Of a stretch of DNA of 8,313 nucleotides, positions 6,494 through 8,313 are shown in pieces; the first letter of the stretch is position 1, and each line of letters begins with the position of its first letter. The notes under the pieces are model-generated. The model saw only the letters and a list, made by a program, of their open reading frames with translations, was not told the DNA's origin and did not search any database. This stretch comes from an uncultured Actinomycetes bacterium (GTDB lineage: Bacteria; Actinomycetota; CALGFH01). Location: NCBI GenBank assembly GCA_937881255.1, contig CALGFH010000325.1:1-8313 (forward strand). Reading direction: 5' to 3'. The position numbers and the translations under genes were made by a program.

Positions 6494-7226
6494 GGCCGCC
6501 CGCCCAGATCCCGACCGGCCGGAACGACAGGGGCACGTCGACCAGGATGAGCTCGCTGGGGGCGTCGGCGGCGATCGTGAGCGACGGCTGGCCGGTCACC
6601 TTGGCCGCGTCGCCGGTCGCGACCGGCTCGCCGTCGAAGCGGGCCTGGCCGTCGATCAGGTAGGCGTAGGCGCCGCGACCCTCCCCGATCGGGTGCTCGA
6701 CCTGGTCGCCGGGGGCCAGCGAGGCCACGTGGACGCTGGCGTCCTGGTGGATCCGGACCACCTGGCCGCCCTCGGGGCCCATCACCCGCAGCAGCCGCCC
6801 GGAGCGGTCCTGCCTGGTGAACACCTTCTGCTCGACCTCGGGGTCGAGGCCGGCGGTGTCGGGCAGGATCCAGATCTGGATGAACCGCATCGGCTCGTCC
6901 TGGGAGGCGTTCCGCTCCGAGTGGAGCGCCCCCGACCCCAGCGTCATGCGCTGCACCGACCCGGCCGGCAGGGGCCCGGGGGCGCCGCCGACCGAGTCCT
7001 CGTGGCCGAAGCTGCCCTCGACCACGTAGGTGAGCCCCTCCACGTCCTGGTGGGGGTGCATCGGCCAGACCGCCCCCGGCACCAGCCGGTCGTCGTTGAA
7101 CACCCGCATGGCCCCGAAGGCGTCGTTCTCGGGGTCGCGGTAGTGGGCGAAGGAGAAGTGCCAGCGGGCGCTGAACCAGCCGCCCTCCTCCCGATGGATC
7201 TCCTTGTCGCGCCGGATGGTCAGCAT
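6486..7226 (-). CDS. Pirin-family bicupin protein
   Basis: A 246-residue two-domain cupin of the pirin/YhhW family. Some relatives have quercetin 2,3-dioxygenase activity and others act as regulators; which applies here cannot be told. The N-terminal cupin carries the complete metal site: H57 and H59 in WPMHPHQDVEGLTYVVEG, then H102 and E104 in ALHSERN, equivalent to the two His, His and Glu ligands of YhhW and human pirin. The GHEDSVG and QIWILPD segments are also family hallmarks. The C-terminal cupin (about 130-235) lacks an obvious metal site, as is usual. The ATG at 7226 has AGGAG five bases upstream. It lies 27 bp after the binding-protein remnant and overlaps the luciferase-like gene by 8 bp, suggesting a transcription unit and perhaps a shared oxidative pathway. 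Confidence 0.92.
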   Translation of the reverse strand: MLTIRRDKEIHREEGGWFSARWHFSFAHYRDPENDAFGAMRVFNDDRLVPGAVWPMHPHQDVEGLTYVVEGSFGHEDSVGGAPGPLPAGSVQRMTLGSGALHSERNASQDEPMRFIQIWILPDTAGLDPEVEQKVFTRQDRSGRLLRVMGPEGGQVVRIHQDASVHVASLAPGDQVEHPIGEGRGAYAYLIDGQARFDGEPVATGDAAKVTGQPSLTIAADAPSELILVDVPLSFRPVGIWAGGRA

Positions 7227-7253
7227 GGCCGCTCCTGGATGGGCCGCCCGGCG

Positions 7254-8049
7254 TCAGCCGAGCGACGGGATGTCCACCTGCTCGGGGAAGTACTTCTGGA
7301 ACAGCTGGTCGAGCACGCCGTCGTCGCGCAGCTGGTCGATCACCTCGGACAGGGCCCTGGTGTTGGGCGAGCCCTTGGCCAGAACGGCCCCGTACTGCTC
7401 GTCGGTCTTGAACTGGCCGACGACGGCCAGCCCAGGGTACTTGGCGGCCGCGTCGACCACGATCGGCACGTCCGACATGACGGCCTCGACCTGGCCGGCC
7501 CGCAGGGCCGTGAACGCGGCCGTGGTCGAGCCGAAGGTGCGGGGCGGCTCCATCGGCTTGAGGATGCGCTCCAGGTAGGCGGCCCCGGAGGTGGCCTCCT
7601 GGACGCCGAAGCGGAGCCGGCGGGCGTCGGCCACCCCGGTGACGGTCGTGCCCTTGCGGACCAGGACCCCCTGGTTGGCGGTGAAGTAGGGGGAGGAGAA
7701 GTCGACCCGCTGGCGGCGGTCGGGCAGGATCGAGACCCCGTTGACGGCGAAGTCGCACGGGCATCGGGACCCGGCGACCAGCTTGGTGAACGGGAACCCG
7801 ACCCACTCGACCCGCTCGACGCCGAGGCGGTCGGCGATCTCGTCGACCATGTCGACCTCGATCGCCGAGCACGAACGGTGGGTTGGGCAGCTCGGTGGCC
7901 ACGGTCAGGACCCCCGGGGCGCGGGTCCGGAACCCGGTCGGCCCGGCCGCGGTCCCCGGCCCGGCCGCCTCGTCGCCGCCGCCCCCGCAGGCCGCCAGCG
8001 CCACGGTCAGCGCCAGGACCACCGCCAGGGCCAGCAGCTTGCCCCCCAC
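7254..8049 (-). pseudogene. Frameshifted ABC-transporter solute-binding lipoprotein (SBP_bac_3, amino-acid type)
   Basis: Two halves of one periplasmic-binding-protein gene lie in different frames. The 5' half starts at GTG 8049 (GAGGAG five bases upstream) and encodes a signal peptide, the lipobox LAAC (C21), a Gly-rich linker and VLTVATELPNPPFVLGD, the first strand of the family. The 3' half, open over 7254-7859, continues with EVDMVDEIADRLGVERVEW and runs to FQKYFPEQVDIPSLG, including FAVNGVSILPDRRQRVDFSSPYF and the second lobe. The junction is at about 7857-7866, where one extra base (or two missing) separates GGC GAT from GAG. The 8-12 residues usually present between PPF and the GFEVD-like strand are also mostly missing, so a small deletion is likelier than one extra base. 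Without repair the upper frame runs on without a stop to 6379, through the pirin gene. An assembly error is possible. No permease or ATPase gene is in view. Confidence 0.78.
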
Positions 8050-8090
8050 ATCGGCTCCTCGTGGTTGCCGGCACAACGAACTCGGATGGG

Positions 8091-8128
8091 ACGATACCCG
8101 GTTCTCGCCCTCGGCGCGTTGATAGGCT
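8091..8128. promoter_or_regulatory. Possible divergent -10 elements between the binding-protein gene and the terminal membrane gene
   Basis: The 119-bp divergent spacer (8050-8168) holds TANNNT matches in both directions: minus-strand TATCGT (complement of 8091-8096), about 40 bases before the GTG at 8049, and plus-strand TAGGCT at 8123-8128, 40 bases before the ATG at 8169. Neither has a clear -35 element at 16-18 bases. Both leaders would contain the Shine-Dalgarno sites seen for the two genes. Nothing else is recognised in the spacer. Confidence 0.3.
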
Positions 8129-8168
8129 GGGCCGGCAACCGGTTCAGGCGACCCATCGAGGAGGCGAG

Positions 8169-8313
8169 ATGGTGGCCCAAGCTCCCGACCGCCGCACCGG
8201 CCGCCTGGCCGGCGCGGCCGGCATCGCCCTGCTCCTGGCCGGCCTGACCCTGCTCCTCGAGCCCGACTCCTGGCGCCCGGCCGCGGCCGCCCTCCTGGCC
8301 GTCGGCCTCGCCG
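8169..8313 (+). CDS. Hypothetical membrane protein, 5' end only
   Basis: The first 48 codons of a gene that leaves the window. GAGGAGG at 8158-8164 lies four bases before the ATG, a strong ribosome site. The product begins with a short charged stretch (MVAQAPDRRTGR), followed by a hydrophobic helix at about residues 13-30, a polar turn EPDSWRP, and the start of a second hydrophobic helix. This looks like a small or multi-pass membrane protein; there is too little to assign a family. It is divergent from the binding-protein remnant. Confidence 0.6.
   Translation, partial: MVAQAPDRRTGRLAGAAGIALLLAGLTLLLEPDSWRPAAAALLAVGLA

Noticed and set aside
6379..7856. A long fusion protein made by the upper frame of the binding-protein gene continuing over pirin
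   Set aside because: After the PPFVLGD motif the sequence turns into Arg/Gly/Pro-rich noise, whereas the true continuation is recognisable in another frame. It is a consequence of the frameshift, not a designed fusion.
7857..7866. Programmed ribosomal frameshifting in the binding-protein gene
   Set aside because: No slippery heptamer or in-frame stop is present at the junction, and the loop there is also shortened, which fits a deletion better.
7741..8247. A plus-strand frame crossing the divergent spacer and the start of the last gene
   Set aside because: It is antisense to the binding-protein gene and ends in Pro/Ala/Trp-rich noise; the ATG at 8169 in another frame has a strong Shine-Dalgarno.

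Overview
The window is a dense, very high-G+C (by eye above 70%), entirely chromosomal-looking stretch. It most likely comes from an actinobacterium: codon third positions are almost all G or C, there is a DUF1206 membrane protein and a luciferase-like oxidoreductase of the F420/flavin type, GTG and TTG starts occur, and two genes have a TANNNT -10 element 7-8 bases before the ATG, the layout of leaderless actinobacterial transcripts. I cannot name the genus. No rRNA, tRNA, CRISPR array or insertion sequence is visible, and no gene-free stretch exceeds about 120 bases.

Layout. Positions 30-863 (+) encode a six-helix DUF1206 protein. It converges on, and overlaps by 71 bp, an apolipoprotein N-acyltransferase gene (lnt, 793-2343, -), which sits 6 bp downstream of a succinate-semialdehyde-type aldehyde dehydrogenase (2350-3816, -). 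A 52-bp divergent spacer separates the dehydrogenase from a six-bladed Kelch-repeat lipoprotein (3869-4837, +). Next comes a small bacterioferritin-associated ferredoxin (bfd, 4884-5081, +) with its own promoter and an overlapping TTAGG/CCTAA inverted repeat. bfd meets the bacterioferritin gene (bfr, 5078-5548, -) tail to tail, the two stop codons sharing the bases CTAG.

The right half is a minus-strand cluster read from 8049 down to 5078: a lipoprotein solute-binding protein of the amino-acid ABC type that is broken by a frameshift, a pirin-family cupin, a luciferase-like monooxygenase overlapping the pirin gene by 8 bp, and bfr. Divergent from it, the 5' end of an unidentified membrane protein (8169 onward, +) runs off the window.

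Two themes can be drawn. Iron storage and release is represented by Bfr and Bfd, whose genes are adjacent but oppositely oriented, so they can be regulated separately. Lipoprotein biogenesis is represented by Lnt and two predicted lipoproteins. I see no convincing new defence or mobile system. The most useful second looks are the frameshifted binding protein, the His-to-Asp change at the Bfr ferroxidase site, and the candidate operator at bfd.
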